Notes: generated from the sequence alone by a model not told the origin. A DNA stretch of 64,000 nt from Grimontia marina (GCF_900060185.1 NZ_FIZY01000020.1:1-64000), one strand, 5' to 3'. Positions 19,870 to 30,920 are shown, numbered from the stretch's first letter. Numbers and translations: made by a program.

Positions 19870-20145
19870 ATGGCACGCGTAACCGTTCAAGACGCTGTTG
19901 AAAAAATTGGCAACCGCTTCGATCTAGTATTGGTAGCAGCTCGTCGCGCACGCCAAATGCAAACTGGTGGTAAAGACTCACTGGTTCAGGAAGAGAACGA
20001 TAAGCAAACTGTTATCGCTCTGCGTGAAATTGAGGAAGGCCTGATCACTAAAGAGATCCTGGATGCACGTGAGCGCCAAGAGCAGCAAGAACAAGAAGCT
20101 GCAGAAATGGCTGCTGTAAGCACCATCACAGGTACTCTTCGCTAA
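19870..20145 (+). CDS. rpoZ: RNA polymerase omega subunit
   Basis: The 91-residue protein [20 protein letters not shown] with [14 protein letters not shown] and [12 protein letters not shown] is a clear omega subunit. Omega helps assemble core RNA polymerase and forms part of one ppGpp site. The gene is directly upstream of spoT, whose product makes and degrades ppGpp, the usual arrangement. Confidence 0.97.
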   Translation: MARVTVQDAVEKIGNRFDLVLVAARRARQMQTGGKDSLVQEENDKQTVIALREIEEGLITKEILDARERQEQQEQEAAEMAAVSTITGTLR

Positions 20146-20169
20146 TCTAACTTCAGGGAAACAGGCAGA

Positions 20170-22278
20170 TTGTATCTCTTCGATAGCCTGAAAGAAGTCG
20201 CAGCACAATACTTGCCGGAGTCGCACTTAGAGGCACTCCGGCAAGCGTATTTGGTCGCGCGAGATGCCCACGAAGGGCAAACCCGCTCAAGCGGGGAACC
20301 ATACATCATCCACCCTATCGCCGTTGCCCGTATTCTTGCGGAGATGCGCCTCGATCACGAAACCTTGATGGCAGCGCTGCTGCATGATGTGATTGAAGAT
20401 ACTGACGTCACCAAAGAAGACCTTCAACAACGTTTTGGCGATACCGTCGCCGATCTGGTAGATGGTGTCTCCAAGCTGGATAAGCTCAAATTCCGCGACC
20501 GTCAGGAAGCGCAGGCGGAGAACTTCCGCAAAATGATCATGGCCATGGCCCATGACATCCGCGTTATCCTCATCAAACTCGCTGACCGCACGCACAATAT
20601 GCGAACGCTCGGAGCATTGCGTCCGGACAAACGTCGCCGCATTGCCCGTGAAACCCTCGAGATTTTCTCACCACTGGCGCACCGTCTGGGTATTCACAAC
20701 ATCAAAGTGGAACTGGAAGAGCTTGGCTTTGAAGCCCTCTATCCAACCCGCTACCGCGTATTGCGCGAAGTGGTGATACATGCGCGCGGCAATCGCAAAG
20801 AGATGATCCAGAAAATCCACGCCGAAATTGAAGGCCGCCTTCAGGATGCGGGTATCAATGCCAAGGTGTTGGGTCGTGAGAAGAACCTCTACTCCATCTA
20901 CAACAAGATGAAGAACAAAGAGCAGCGCTTCCACACCATCATGGACCTCTATGCTTTCCGTGTAATCGTCGATTCAGTGGATACCTGTTATCGCGTGCTG
21001 GGGCAAATGCACAATCTGTATAAGCCACGCCCGGGCCGCATGAAAGACTACATCGCGGTACCGAAAGCGAACGGCTACCAGTCGCTGCATACCTCCATGA
21101 TTGGCCCTCACGGTGTTCCTGTTGAAGTACAAATCCGTACCGAAGACATGGATCAGATGGCGGATAAAGGTGTGGCGGCACATTGGGCATACAAAGACGG
21201 CGCAGACCGTGCGGGCGGCGGTGGCACAACCGCACAGGTGCGAGCACAGCGTTGGATGCAAAGCCTGTTGGAACTTCAGCAAAGCGCCGGTAGCTCGTTT
21301 GAGTTTATCGAAAGCGTGAAATCAGACTTGTTCCCGGACGAGCTGTTCGTGTTTACGCCGAAAGGCCGTATCGTTGAATTGCCTGTTGGCGCGACCGCAG
21401 TCGACTTCGCTTATGCCGTTCATACTGACGTCGGTAACTCTTGTGTCGGCGCGAGAGTGAACCGTCAGTCTTACCCGCTTAGCCAACCACTGAGAAACGG
21501 CCAGACGATTGAGATCATCACCGCCCCTGGCGCGCGTCCAAACGCTGCGTGGCTCAACTATGTGGTGACGTCCCGCGCGCGTACCAAGATTCGTCAGGTA
21601 CTGAAAACCAAGCGTCGTGAAGAGTCTGTGATTTTGGGTCGCCGTCTTCTGAACCACGCCCTTGGCGAGATGAATGTTCAGGACATAGAGCAGGAAAACA
21701 TCGACAAGGTGCTGCAAGACCTCAAGCTTGAAAGCAAAGAAGATCTGCTGGCAGACATTGGTGCCGGTGAGCTGATGAGCGTGGTGATTGCCAAACGTCT
21801 GCTCGGAGATGCTGACAGCTTGGAAGAGCAAGGCGGCAGCCTGCCAATCCGTGGCGCTGAAGGTATTCTTCTGACCTATGCGAATTGTTGTCGTCCTATT
21901 CCGGGCGATCACATCGTCGGTCATGTCAGCCCTGGTAAAGGTTTGGTCATCCACCGTGAAGAATGTGCCAACATCCGCGGTTACAGCCAAGAGCCGGACA
22001 AATACATGTCTGTCGAATGGGGTGATGACATTGATCAGGACTTTGCGACTGCACTTCGCGTTGACATGCTCAACCACCAGGGCGCACTGGCAGATTTGAC
22101 CAATACCATTGCTGCAACAGGCTCTAACATTCAGGGTTTGACGACGGAAGAGCGCGATGGCCGTCTGTACACGATTTACGTGAAACTCACGACCCATAAC
22201 CGTGTGCATCTGGCCAATATCATGCGCCGCATCCGCATCATGCCGAATGTGGTAAAAGTCAGCCGTCAGAAAAACTGA
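20170..22278 (+). CDS. spoT: Bifunctional (p)ppGpp synthetase/hydrolase SpoT
   Basis: SpoT degrades ppGpp and makes it weakly under stress. The 702-residue protein has an HD hydrolase domain (HPIAVARILAEM, LLHDVIEDT, about residues 45-150), a synthetase domain (GREKNLYSIYNKM, DLYAFRVIVDS), a TGS domain around FVFTPKGRIVELP, and a C-terminal ACT domain (HQGALADLTNTIAATGSNI). The start is TTG 20170 behind CAGG, and the resulting N-terminus MYLFDSLKEVAAQYLP aligns with the E. coli protein; no ATG fits. The low-efficiency start may hold down expression. Confidence 0.96.
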   Translation: MYLFDSLKEVAAQYLPESHLEALRQAYLVARDAHEGQTRSSGEPYIIHPIAVARILAEMRLDHETLMAALLHDVIEDTDVTKEDLQQRFGDTVADLVDGVSKLDKLKFRDRQEAQAENFRKMIMAMAHDIRVILIKLADRTHNMRTLGALRPDKRRRIARETLEIFSPLAHRLGIHNIKVELEELGFEALYPTRYRVLREVVIHARGNRKEMIQKIHAEIEGRLQDAGINAKVLGREKNLYSIYNKMKNKEQRFHTIMDLYAFRVIVDSVDTCYRVLGQMHNLYKPRPGRMKDYIAVPKANGYQSLHTSMIGPHGVPVEVQIRTEDMDQMADKGVAAHWAYKDGADRAGGGGTTAQVRAQRWMQSLLELQQSAGSSFEFIESVKSDLFPDELFVFTPKGRIVELPVGATAVDFAYAVHTDVGNSCVGARVNRQSYPLSQPLRNGQTIEIITAPGARPNAAWLNYVVTSRARTKIRQVLKTKRREESVILGRRLLNHALGEMNVQDIEQENIDKVLQDLKLESKEDLLADIGAGELMSVVIAKRLLGDADSLEEQGGSLPIRGAEGILLTYANCCRPIPGDHIVGHVSPGKGLVIHREECANIRGYSQEPDKYMSVEWGDDIDQDFATALRVDMLNHQGALADLTNTIAATGSNIQGLTTEERDGRLYTIYVKLTTHNRVHLANIMRRIRIMPNVVKVSRQKN

Positions 22279-22301
22279 TTTAAAACCCAGGCACCAAACA
22301 C

Positions 22302-22328
22302 AAACGCCCGCCCTTTGCGGGCGTTTTT
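22302..22328 (+). terminator. Terminator after spoT
   Basis: The 8-bp stem ACGCCCGC/GCGGGCGT is followed by five T, 24 bp after spoT. trmH and recG lie beyond, so it may attenuate rather than end the operon. Confidence 0.85.
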
Positions 22329-22347
22329 ATAAACGAGAAAAAACACC

Positions 22348-23040
22348 ATGACACCAGAACGCTTTGCACGCATCCATGAAGTGTTGGCCACCCGCCAGCC
22401 AGACCTTACTGTGTGCATGGAGGAAGTCCATAAACCCAATAACATCTCCGCCATCATCCGCACAGCCGATGCCGTGGGCGTCCATCAAGTTCATGCTGTA
22501 TGGCCGAAAGTCAGTAAAATGCGCGCACTGGGAGGCACTTCTGCAGGCGCAAGAAACTGGGTGGATGTTGTTACCCATGACAACACGCCGGATGCATTTG
22601 AAACCCTGAAAGCCAAAGGGATGCAAATACTGGTGACCAACCTATCTGATACCGCCGTCGACTTCCGCGAGATTGATTACACTAAACCGACCGCTATCGT
22701 GATGGGTCAGGAAAAGACCGGAATCAGTAAGCAAGCGCTTGAATTGGCTGATCAAGACATCATCATTCCCATGATAGGTATGGTACAGTCACTGAATGTG
22801 TCGGTCGCCAGCGCATTGATCTTGTATGAAGCGCAACGCCAACGCCAAAACGCAGGCATGTACCAGCGTACACGCACTTTGATCCCACAAGCGGAAGTTG
22901 ACCGCATCATTTTCGAGCGTGGTCATCCGGTGTTGGCAAAAGTCGCAAAACGTAAAGGCCTACCTTACCCAGACTTGGACGAAGAAGGCCAAATCGTTGC
23001 CGATGAAGCCTGGTGGGCGAAGATGCAGGCAGCGAAATAA
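22348..23040 (+). CDS. trmH: tRNA (guanosine-2'-O-) methyltransferase TrmH
   Basis: TrmH (SpoU) methylates the ribose of G18 in tRNA using S-adenosylmethionine through a knotted SPOUT fold. The 230-residue protein shows NNISAIIRTADAVGVHQVH, IVMGQEKTGISKQALE, and the knot motif IPMIGMVQSLNVSVASALI, with a C-terminal extension containing RGHPVLAKVAKRKGLPYP. It sits between spoT and recG, the classic spoU position. Confidence 0.96.
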   Translation: MTPERFARIHEVLATRQPDLTVCMEEVHKPNNISAIIRTADAVGVHQVHAVWPKVSKMRALGGTSAGARNWVDVVTHDNTPDAFETLKAKGMQILVTNLSDTAVDFREIDYTKPTAIVMGQEKTGISKQALELADQDIIIPMIGMVQSLNVSVASALILYEAQRQRQNAGMYQRTRTLIPQAEVDRIIFERGHPVLAKVAKRKGLPYPDLDEEGQIVADEAWWAKMQAAK

Positions 23041-23078
23041 CCCTGCAGCCGTATTGATTTAGGAGAGACAAACACACC

Positions 23079-25160
23079 ATGCGCGCGTCAATGTTGGATG
23101 CCGTTCCCGTTACCTCGCTGACTGGAGTCGGCGGCAAGATGGCAGAGAAGCTGGAAAAGCTGGGGCTTTTCACGGTGCAGGATCTGCTGTTTCATCTCCC
23201 CTACCGCTATGAAGACCGCACCCGTATCTGGCCTATCATGAGTCTGATGCCGGGCCAGCATGCCACCGTTGAAGGTGAAGTGGTTAGCAACAACACGGTA
23301 TTTGGTCGCCGTCGCATGCTGACGGTGAAAATCACTGATGGCAATGGCTCGCTCACGCTGCGTTTTTTCAACTTCAACGCCGCAATGAAAAACAGCCTTG
23401 AACAGGGCAAGCGCGTCAAAGCTTATGGCGAAATCAAACGCGGCCAGGGTGGCCTAGAGATCATTCACCCTGAATACAAAGTCTTCTCCGAACCCACTGA
23501 GCTTTCACTGGAAGAAACCCTGACACCGGTTTACCCGACCACAGAAGGCCTTCGTCAGCTGACACTGAGAAACCTGACCGATCAGGCGCTTGAATTGCTC
23601 GAAAGTGCTGCCGTGCAGGAGCTCTTACCGGAAGGCTTATACGACAGACAAATCACCCTGCGTGACGCCCTGAAAATCCTGCATCGCCCGACGCCGGATA
23701 TTTCGGTGACTCAGCTGGAGACGGGTGAACATCCTGCCCAGAAGCGCCTCATCCTTGAAGAACTGTTAGCGCAAAATCTCTCGATGCTCGCGGTTCGCAG
23801 CAAGTTGCAGCAAGATCCGACATTTTCGCTGCCGCCTTCAACCGAGTTAAAACCAAAGCTCTTGGAATCCTTGCCATTTACACCAACGGGCGCACAGTCC
23901 CGCGTGGTGGCCGATATTGAACGTGACATGGGGCTGGAAAAGCCCATGATGCGTCTGGTACAGGGTGACGTGGGCTCAGGCAAAACATTGGTGGCCGCTC
24001 TCGCCGCTTTGCAGGTGATTGAGCAAGGCTATCAGGTTGCTTTGATGGCACCGACGGAACTTCTTGCTGAGCAGCATTCGATTAACTTTGCCAATTGGCT
24101 GGATCCTCTGGGCATTTCTGTTGGTTGGCTCGCAGGCAAACTGACAGGCAAAGCCAAAGAAGCAGAGCTTGCCAAAATCGCCAGCGGCGAAGCCAAAATG
24201 GTGGTGGGCACCCACGCCCTTTTCCAAAAGCATGTCGAGTTCGACAAGCTTGCGCTCGTGATCATCGATGAGCAGCATCGCTTTGGCGTCCACCAGCGCC
24301 TTGAGCTTCGCGAGAAAGGGATGAAGCAAGGTATTCATCCTCACCAGCTCATCATGACTGCTACACCTATTCCACGTACGCTGGCGATGACTGCCTATGC
24401 CGATCTCGACACCTCCATCATCGACGAACTGCCGCCGGGACGAACACCAATTCAAACCGTTGCCGTGCCGGATACCCGACGTATTGACATCATTAACCGT
24501 GTCCATGCGTCCTGCTTGGAAGAAAGACGCCAGGCTTATTGGGTGTGTACCCTAATTGATGAGTCTGAGGTGTTAGAAGCACAAGCTGCTGCAGAAACGG
24601 CAGATGATTTGGCGCGCGCCCTGCCTGATCTAAAAATCGGTCTGGTACATGGCAGGATGAAAGCGGCAGAAAAGCAGGAAGTGATGCAGGCGTTTAAGTC
24701 CGGTGAGCTTCATCTTTTGGTTGCCACTACCGTGATCGAAGTCGGCGTGGATGTGCCAAACGCCAGCCTGATGATTATTGAAAACCCAGAGCGTCTCGGT
24801 CTGGCGCAACTTCACCAGCTTCGTGGCCGTGTCGGGCGTGGTTCCGTCGCCAGCCACTGTGTACTTTTGTATCACGCACCGCTATCAAAGACCGCAACCC
24901 AACGCTTAGGTGTATTGCGTGAAAGCAGTGATGGTTTTGTGATTGCTCAGCGCGACTTGGAAATTCGTGGCCCAGGTGAGCTATTGGGCACCAAACAAAC
25001 TGGGATGGCAGAGTTTAAGATTGCCGATTTGGTTCGCGATCAAAAACTCATCCCTGAAGTGCAGAAGCTCGCGTTGTATCTATACCAGAACTATCCGGAC
25101 AACGCCAAGGCCATTATCACCCGCTGGCTTGGTAACAACGACAAGTACAGCAACGCATAA
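23079..25160 (+). CDS. recG: ATP-dependent DNA helicase RecG
   Basis: RecG remodels stalled replication forks and branch-migrates Holliday junctions. The 693-residue protein has an N-terminal wedge/OB domain (about residues 1-250, TGVGGKMAEKL, LPYRYEDRT), then helicase motifs: Walker A GDVGSGKT, IIDEQHRFGVHQR (DEQH box), MTATPIPRTLAMT, ATTVIEVGVDVPNA, and QLRGRVGRG. ATG 23079 follows AGGAGAG and matches the conserved N-terminus MRASMLDAVPVTSLTGV. It ends the rpoZ-spoT-trmH-recG set. Confidence 0.97.
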   Translation: MRASMLDAVPVTSLTGVGGKMAEKLEKLGLFTVQDLLFHLPYRYEDRTRIWPIMSLMPGQHATVEGEVVSNNTVFGRRRMLTVKITDGNGSLTLRFFNFNAAMKNSLEQGKRVKAYGEIKRGQGGLEIIHPEYKVFSEPTELSLEETLTPVYPTTEGLRQLTLRNLTDQALELLESAAVQELLPEGLYDRQITLRDALKILHRPTPDISVTQLETGEHPAQKRLILEELLAQNLSMLAVRSKLQQDPTFSLPPSTELKPKLLESLPFTPTGAQSRVVADIERDMGLEKPMMRLVQGDVGSGKTLVAALAALQVIEQGYQVALMAPTELLAEQHSINFANWLDPLGISVGWLAGKLTGKAKEAELAKIASGEAKMVVGTHALFQKHVEFDKLALVIIDEQHRFGVHQRLELREKGMKQGIHPHQLIMTATPIPRTLAMTAYADLDTSIIDELPPGRTPIQTVAVPDTRRIDIINRVHASCLEERRQAYWVCTLIDESEVLEAQAAAETADDLARALPDLKIGLVHGRMKAAEKQEVMQAFKSGELHLLVATTVIEVGVDVPNASLMIIENPERLGLAQLHQLRGRVGRGSVASHCVLLYHAPLSKTATQRLGVLRESSDGFVIAQRDLEIRGPGELLGTKQTGMAEFKIADLVRDQKLIPEVQKLALYLYQNYPDNAKAIITRWLGNNDKYSNA

Positions 25161-25161
25161 A

Positions 25162-25183
25162 AAAGGGCGGATATCCGCCCTTT
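25162..25183. terminator. Bidirectional terminator between recG and the GntR gene
   Basis: A perfect 22-bp palindrome with core GGGCGGATATCCGCCC has a six-T run on the minus-strand side and TTT on the plus side. It lies between two convergent genes. Confidence 0.8.
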
Positions 25184-25206
25184 CTCCATTCAACCAATGT
25201 TGTTAG

Positions 25207-25578
25207 TCAGTCTTCCCAATACTGCATTACCAACGCCATCACTTCTGACTTGCTGTAACCCACTTCACGGGCGTCATCAATCAGGGCTTTCAGTCTGGGT
25301 TCGATAAACTCAAAGCGGTTTTCCATCCTACCTTGCAGTCCTTGCCGCGCGACAATCATACCCACACCCCGTTTGCGCTCCAGCCAGCCATCTTCTTCCA
25401 TGCTCTGGTAGCAACGGGAAATGGTCATCGGGTTGATATTCAGCTCTACGGCTAACTTTCTGACCGAAGTCAGCTTTTCCCCGGGTATCAGTGTCCCGGC
25501 AACAATCTTACGCTGTATTTGCGTCATCAATTGTTTGAATTTAGGGGACGGATCCTGAGGGTCGATGACTATCTTCAT
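25207..25578 (-). CDS. GntR-family regulator, YtrA type
   Basis: The 123-residue protein has the GntR winged helix (PKFKQLMTQIQRKIVAGTL, then LTSVRKLAVELNINPMTISRCYQ) and only a short C-terminal tail (about residues 80-123) with no ligand domain. That is the YtrA subfamily, which usually represses an adjacent ABC transporter operon. No transporter is next to it here; the neighbours are recG and envZ. It may therefore act on distant genes or on itself. Target unknown. Confidence 0.85.
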   Translation of the reverse strand: MKIVIDPQDPSPKFKQLMTQIQRKIVAGTLIPGEKLTSVRKLAVELNINPMTISRCYQSMEEDGWLERKRGVGMIVARQGLQGRMENRFEFIEPRLKALIDDAREVGYSKSEVMALVMQYWED

Positions 25579-25707
25579 ATTTCATCTCTGCTGTATCGGC
25601 ATTTTATTACAGTATTAGCAGATGATTCAATTATGAGACAGTTTTATGGGTTTAATTTCATATAAAGACAACAAAAAACATGGATGAGGTAATCACGTTT
25701 TTTCGTT

Positions 25708-27057
25708 TTAGCATTGGCGACGCTTTCTGGACTGGCGCTTGATCACCGGCAAAACTATCTGAGCCTGCAGTCCACCTTGCGAGCGCTGACTGAGTTTCAG
25801 CGCACCGTCGTGCTGCTCAACGATACGTTTGACGATGGCAAGTCCAAGCCCGGTGCCTTCACTGCCACGTGCGGTGTCACCGCGGGTAAATGGCTGCATC
25901 ACAGTTTCAATCTGATCTGCTGCTATGCCCGGACCATTGTCTTCCACTGCAATCCACTGATGACGGCGGTCTGCCGAAGTACCGGTACTGATTTTTACCC
26001 AGCCACCACCGTAGCGCACCGCATTAACCACAAGATTGGTCACCGCCCTGCGAATAGCCACTTCATTGGCATCAAGCTTACCGACCAGTTCACCTTTAGA
26101 CACTTCAAGCTCATGCCCCGTCGCGCCATCAGCTACAGACACATCTTCCGCCACAATATTGAGATCAACCTCCGTCATGTCCTGCAACTGCACGGAGCGC
26201 AAGTAGTCCATAAACTGATTGATGATTTCATTGCACTCTTCAGTGTCCTTAATCATGCTCTCGGCGAGATAGCTGTCTTTGGGCGACATCATTTCAGTGG
26301 CCAGACGAATTCGGGTCAGCGGTGTACGGAGATCATGACTGACACCCGCCATCAGCAACGCCCTGTCTTCTTCCAGTTTACGAATGCCTTCGCTCATCTG
26401 ATTGAATGCTTTGGTCACGGCGCGGATATCAGACGCACCACGCTCAGGCAAGGGCTCAGGAAATTTTCCATGCCCGACTTCGAGAGCCGCTTTCTCTAAC
26501 GTCGCCAGTGGCCGGTTTTGCACCTTGATAAATAACCACCCTCCACTAATTACGAGTAAAGCGATAAACATGGAGTAGAAGAATAGAGGTTGGAAATCAT
26601 CCTGATGCAGCTCTGACAGCGGTATACGCATCACATAGCCAGGGAAAGCCTCGCTTTCCAGCCAGAGCACATAGTTCTTAGACTCCAGGCTGATACGCGC
26701 TTCTGTTGGGGCGCCAAGCTTTTCCGACATATCTACACTGAGGTAATCCACAGAAGCAGCATTGTCGAACTCCTCCATCATCGTCTGCTCGTCTGCTTCG
26801 TGCATGGTGACACCGAGCTTCTCAAGCAGCTGACGGCGCAACAGCTCATCCATGTGATAAACCTTACCGTTCGACAACAACAAATCGTCATCCAACATGA
26901 CTTCAATCTCATGGGCGAGGATTTTGTTGAACTGTTTGATGCTCGGTAGCAGGGCGTAATTGAGGACAGTGAGGTAAGAGAAGATCTGGCTGGCAATAAG
27001 AAGGCCAGCCAGCACCACGAGCGTACGAGCAAAGTTACTGCGTGGAGAGAAGCGCAT
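25708..27057 (-). CDS. envZ: Osmosensor histidine kinase EnvZ
   Basis: EnvZ is the inner-membrane kinase/phosphatase for OmpR. The 449-residue protein has a first membrane segment near residues 11-38, a periplasmic region, a second segment near 158-177, a HAMP linker ([15 protein letters not shown]), the phosphoacceptor box [14 protein letters not shown] with His241, then N-box [16 protein letters not shown] and GTGLGLAIV of the ATPase domain. It starts 3 bp after ompR, so the two are cotranscribed. Confidence 0.96.
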   Translation of the reverse strand: MRFSPRSNFARTLVVLAGLLIASQIFSYLTVLNYALLPSIKQFNKILAHEIEVMLDDDLLLSNGKVYHMDELLRRQLLEKLGVTMHEADEQTMMEEFDNAASVDYLSVDMSEKLGAPTEARISLESKNYVLWLESEAFPGYVMRIPLSELHQDDFQPLFFYSMFIALLVISGGWLFIKVQNRPLATLEKAALEVGHGKFPEPLPERGASDIRAVTKAFNQMSEGIRKLEEDRALLMAGVSHDLRTPLTRIRLATEMMSPKDSYLAESMIKDTEECNEIINQFMDYLRSVQLQDMTEVDLNIVAEDVSVADGATGHELEVSKGELVGKLDANEVAIRRAVTNLVVNAVRYGGGWVKISTGTSADRRHQWIAVEDNGPGIAADQIETVMQPFTRGDTARGSEGTGLGLAIVKRIVEQHDGALKLSQRSQGGLQAQIVLPVIKRQSRKRRQC

Positions 27058-27060
27058 TAA

Positions 27061-27777
27061 TTAGGCTTCTCCGTCCGGTACGAACACATATCCCAAACCC
27101 CAAACAGTCTGGATATAACGTGGCTTGCTTGGATCTTCTTCAATCATGCGGCGAAGTCGCGAGATTTGAACATCAATAGAACGCTCCATCGCAGAATACT
27201 CTCGACCGCGCGCCATGTTCATCAGCTTGTCACGGGACATCGGCTCGCGAGCATTAGTCACCAGCGCCTTCAGTACTGCAAATTCGCCTGATGTGAGTGT
27301 TAATGGCTCATCATTACGGAACATTTCACGTGTACCGAGGTTTAGGCGGAATTGGCCAAATTCTACCACTTTCTCTTCACTTGATGGCGCGCCCGGTGCT
27401 TCAACCGTTTGACGACGAAGCACAGCACGAATACGGGCCAGCAATTCACGCGGGTTAAAAGGCTTGGGCAAGTAATCATCCGCTCCTACCTCTAAACCCA
27501 CGATGCGGTCAATTTCATCGCCTTTTGCCGTCAACATCAGAATTGGCAATTGATTATTTGCTTGGCGCAGGCGCCGACAAATAGACAGACCATCTTCACC
27601 CGGCAGCATCAAATCCAGCACCATCAGGTGGAAATTCTCACGCGAAAGCAAACGGTCCATTTGCTCAGCATTCGCCACGCTGCGTACCTGAAAACCTTGC
27701 TCAGACAAATAGCGCTCAAGCAACGAGCGTAGACGCATATCATCGTCAACAACCAGGATCTTATGATTATCTTGCAT
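27061..27777 (-). CDS. ompR: Response regulator OmpR
   Basis: OmpR controls porin and other envelope genes in response to osmolarity. The 238-residue protein has a receiver domain with the acidic pocket at residues 11-12 and phosphoacceptor Asp55 in VLDLMLPGEDG, Lys in PKPFNPRELLARIRA, and a winged-helix effector domain with LTSGEFAVLKAL, RSIDVQISRLRRMIE and TVWGLGYVF. First gene of ompR-envZ and divergent from greB, the standard arrangement. Confidence 0.97.
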   Translation of the reverse strand: MQDNHKILVVDDDMRLRSLLERYLSEQGFQVRSVANAEQMDRLLSRENFHLMVLDLMLPGEDGLSICRRLRQANNQLPILMLTAKGDEIDRIVGLEVGADDYLPKPFNPRELLARIRAVLRRQTVEAPGAPSSEEKVVEFGQFRLNLGTREMFRNDEPLTLTSGEFAVLKALVTNAREPMSRDKLMNMARGREYSAMERSIDVQISRLRRMIEEDPSKPRYIQTVWGLGYVFVPDGEA

Positions 27778-28016
27778 GACTTACCTTTCTCTCCGGACGG
27801 TGGAAATACCACCAATAATAAAGTCTGACACGGTTATAAAACATCAGAGCAGGGCTCAACGGGAAGAAAAACTGTTACCAGTTGTAACCCTGTCCCAGAA
27901 AATTCAGCGCGAAATTCGTGCCTCAGCTTAACGTTGCCGCACTGCGTCGCTTTAATCATGGCTTCAAAGCGGTTATAACTCTTGCCGTGAAACGAAACAA
28001 TCGCTCGGAAAACAGA

Positions 28017-28490
28017 ATGAAAAAAACCGATTTGGTCACCCGGGAAGGCTACAACAAACTCAAGCAAGAGCTAGATTATCTCTGGAAAGAGCGCCGCCCG
28101 GAAATCACCAAGATTGTCTCTTGGGCCGCCAGCCTTGGCGACCGCTCTGAGAATGCAGACTACACATACAACAAGCGTATGCTGCGAGAAATAGATCGTC
28201 GTGTCCGTTACCTCAGAAAACGCCTCGAAATCCTGCGTGTGGTCGATTATAGCCCCCAACAGGACGGCAAGGTATTTTTTGGTGCCTGGGTCGATATAGA
28301 GAACGAAAATGGCGACACCCTCTCCTTCCGTATAGTCGGTCCCGACGAAATTTACGGCCGCAAGGACTACATTTCTATCGACAGCCCCATGGCTCGCGCA
28401 TTGATCAAAAAAGAAGTGGATGATGAAGCCATCGTGACCACGCCGGAAGGGCCGAAAGTCTGGTACGTCAACAGCATCCGCTACCAGTAA
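28017..28490 (+). CDS. greB: Transcript cleavage factor GreB
   Basis: GreB inserts its coiled coil into the RNA polymerase secondary channel and stimulates cleavage of backtracked transcripts. The 157-residue protein starts [20 protein letters not shown] and has the tip residues in [19 protein letters not shown], then a C-terminal FKBP-like domain with [20 protein letters not shown] 28017 matches the GreB N-terminus; upstream in-frame codons run through the divergent promoter region. Confidence 0.95.
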   Translation: MKKTDLVTREGYNKLKQELDYLWKERRPEITKIVSWAASLGDRSENADYTYNKRMLREIDRRVRYLRKRLEILRVVDYSPQQDGKVFFGAWVDIENENGDTLSFRIVGPDEIYGRKDYISIDSPMARALIKKEVDDEAIVTTPEGPKVWYVNSIRYQ

Positions 28491-28540
28491 GACGAACAGT
28501 AAGGTTACGCAGCGGCGTGACAATGAATCAAAGGAACACC

Positions 28541-30880
28541 ATGACAACTTCAATCTATCAACAGATCGCGACGGAACTGAATGTACGCGATGCACAGGTT
28601 ATCGCAGCAGTGAACCTGCTGGATGACGGCAATACCGTCCCCTTTATTGCCCGTTACCGTAAAGAAGTGACCAACGGCCTCGACGACACCCAGTTGCGTA
28701 ACCTTGAATCCCGTTTGGGTTACCTGCGCGAGCTGGAAGAGCGCCGCCAGGTGATCCTGAAATCGATAGATGAGCAAGGCAAACTGTCCGACGCACTAAG
28801 AAAAGACATTCTGGATGCAGACAGCAAAAACCGCCTGGAAGATTTGTACCTGCCTTATAAACCCAAGCGCCGTACTAAAGGTCAAATCGCAATTGAAGCC
28901 GGTATCGAGCCACTGGCAACCCTGCTGTGGGAGCAACCAGACCAAGACCCAGAAACTGAAGCAGCAAAATATCTCAACGCTGACGCTGGCTTTGCTGACA
29001 ACAAAGCTGTACTCGATGGCGCCCGTGCGATTTTGATGGAGCAATTTGCCGAAGATGCCGCGCTGCTGGATAAAATCCGCCGTCATCTGAACCAAAGCGC
29101 GGAAATTCAAGCCCGCGTGGTGGCAGGTAAAGAGGAAGAAGGCGCGAAGTTTAAAGACTACTTCGCCCATGATGAATTGCTCAGCAAGGTGCCTTCGCAC
29201 CGCGCGCTCGCCATGTTCCGCGGCCGCAATGAAGGGATTTTGCAACTGTCACTGAATGCCGATCCGGGTCAGGATGAAAAATCCACTGGCTCATATTGTG
29301 AAACCATCATCAGTGACCACTATGGCGTGACCATTGGCGCTGCAGCCGCTGACCGCTGGCGTAAGCAGGTCGTGAGCTTTGCATGGCGTATCAAGATTTT
29401 GATGCACATGGAAACCGAGTTGATGGGTAACCTTCGCGAAATGGCAGAAACCGACGCGATTAAGGTCTTCGCCGATAACCTGAAAGACTTGCTGATGGCC
29501 GCACCTGCTGGCCCTCGTTGCACCTTGGGTATCGACCCTGGCCTTCGCACCGGTTGTAAAGTCGCGGTGATCGACAACACCGGTAAGCTTTTGGATACCG
29601 CCACCATCTATCCAACACCGCCACAAAACAAAATTGCAGAATCTGCACGCGTGGTGATGGCACTGGTGAAAAAGCACGATGTGGATTTGATTGCGATTGG
29701 TAACGGCACAGCTTCCCGTGAAACCGACGCCTTTGTGGCTGGCATGCTGAAAGATGCGGGTGAGAAAATCCAAACCGTAATGGTCAGTGAAGCAGGTGCG
29801 TCGGTTTACTCCGCCTCTGAGCTTGCCGCGACCGAGTTCCCGGGCCTTGATGTGTCACTTCGTGGTGCTGTTTCTATCGCCCGTCGTCTGCAAGACCCAC
29901 TCGCTGAACTGGTGAAAATCGATCCAAAATCTATCGGTGTGGGCCAATACCAGCATGATGTTAGCCAAAGCCAGCTAGCTAAGCGTCTGGACGCCGTCGT
30001 GGAAGACTGTGTAAACGCCGTCGGTGTGGACGTAAACAGTGCCTCTGCAGCACTGCTGACCCGCGTCGCTGGCCTTTCTACCACCATGGCAGCCAACATT
30101 GTGGCCTTCCGCGACGAAAATGGCCGCTTTGAAGATCGCAAAACCCTGCTGAAAGTGCCGCGTCTTGGCCCGAAAGCCTTTGAACAGTGTGCGGGCTTCC
30201 TTCGTGTCATGAAGGGGAAAAACCCGCTGGATGGTTCTTCCGTTCACCCTGAGGCTTATCCTGTCGTGAAACGTATTGCCGAGAAATCCGGTAAAGGCGT
30301 TGATGCCATGATTGGCAACCACGACTTCCTGCGTGCGCTGAAAGCAGCAGATTACGCTGACGATACCTTTGGTATCCCGACCGTGACCGACATTCTGGCA
30401 GAACTGGCAAAACCTGGCCGCGACCCACGCCCAGAGTTTAAGACCGCCACCTTTGCCGATGGCGTCAATGAAGTGAAAGATCTGATCCCGGGTATGGTGT
30501 TGGAAGGCGTGATCACAAACGTGACTAACTTCGGCGCTTTTGTTGATGTCGGCGTGCATCAGGACGGTTTGGTGCATATCTCTGCGTTGTCAGATAAGTT
30601 CATTTCCGACCCACGTGAAGTCGTCAAAGCCGGTGATGTGGTGAAAGTGAAGGTGATGGAAGTGGATCTGCAGCGTAAGCGTATTGGTCTATCGATGCGC
30701 CTGAGCGATGAGCCGGGTTCAGATAACAAACCTACCCGCGAATCACGTCCTCGCCATCAGGAACGTAGCTTTAGCGGCAATAACCGCAATGAGAACAACC
30801 GCCGTGATAACCGTGGCGGTCAGCAATCCGGTTTCGGTGGCGCCTTTGCCGATGCCTTTGCTAAAGCGAAGCGTAACTGA
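28541..30880 (+). CDS. tex: Tex-family RNA-binding transcriptional accessory protein (YhgF)
   Basis: The 779-residue protein has the Tex core: N-terminal [16 protein letters not shown], the YqgF/RNase H-like region [17 protein letters not shown], helix-hairpin-helix segments ([20 protein letters not shown]), and an S1 RNA-binding domain ([21 protein letters not shown]) near residues 645-720. A low-complexity tail rich in R, N and G follows, likely an RNA-binding extension. ATG 28541 sits 6 nt after AAGGA; upstream GTG 28517 is less likely. Tex affects toxin and virulence gene expression in some bacteria, but its core role is unclear. Confidence 0.95.
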   Translation: MTTSIYQQIATELNVRDAQVIAAVNLLDDGNTVPFIARYRKEVTNGLDDTQLRNLESRLGYLRELEERRQVILKSIDEQGKLSDALRKDILDADSKNRLEDLYLPYKPKRRTKGQIAIEAGIEPLATLLWEQPDQDPETEAAKYLNADAGFADNKAVLDGARAILMEQFAEDAALLDKIRRHLNQSAEIQARVVAGKEEEGAKFKDYFAHDELLSKVPSHRALAMFRGRNEGILQLSLNADPGQDEKSTGSYCETIISDHYGVTIGAAAADRWRKQVVSFAWRIKILMHMETELMGNLREMAETDAIKVFADNLKDLLMAAPAGPRCTLGIDPGLRTGCKVAVIDNTGKLLDTATIYPTPPQNKIAESARVVMALVKKHDVDLIAIGNGTASRETDAFVAGMLKDAGEKIQTVMVSEAGASVYSASELAATEFPGLDVSLRGAVSIARRLQDPLAELVKIDPKSIGVGQYQHDVSQSQLAKRLDAVVEDCVNAVGVDVNSASAALLTRVAGLSTTMAANIVAFRDENGRFEDRKTLLKVPRLGPKAFEQCAGFLRVMKGKNPLDGSSVHPEAYPVVKRIAEKSGKGVDAMIGNHDFLRALKAADYADDTFGIPTVTDILAELAKPGRDPRPEFKTATFADGVNEVKDLIPGMVLEGVITNVTNFGAFVDVGVHQDGLVHISALSDKFISDPREVVKAGDVVKVKVMEVDLQRKRIGLSMRLSDEPGSDNKPTRESRPRHQERSFSGNNRNENNRRDNRGGQQSGFGGAFADAFAKAKRN

Positions 30881-30893
30881 TCGCCGATAAACC

Positions 30894-30920
30894 AAAAACA
30901 GCGCCTTTGGCGCTGTTTTT
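30894..30920. terminator. Bidirectional terminator after tex
   Basis: AAAAACAGCGCC and GGCGCTGTTTTT form a perfect stem around TTT. It separates tex from the convergent minus-strand gene pair. Confidence 0.9.
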
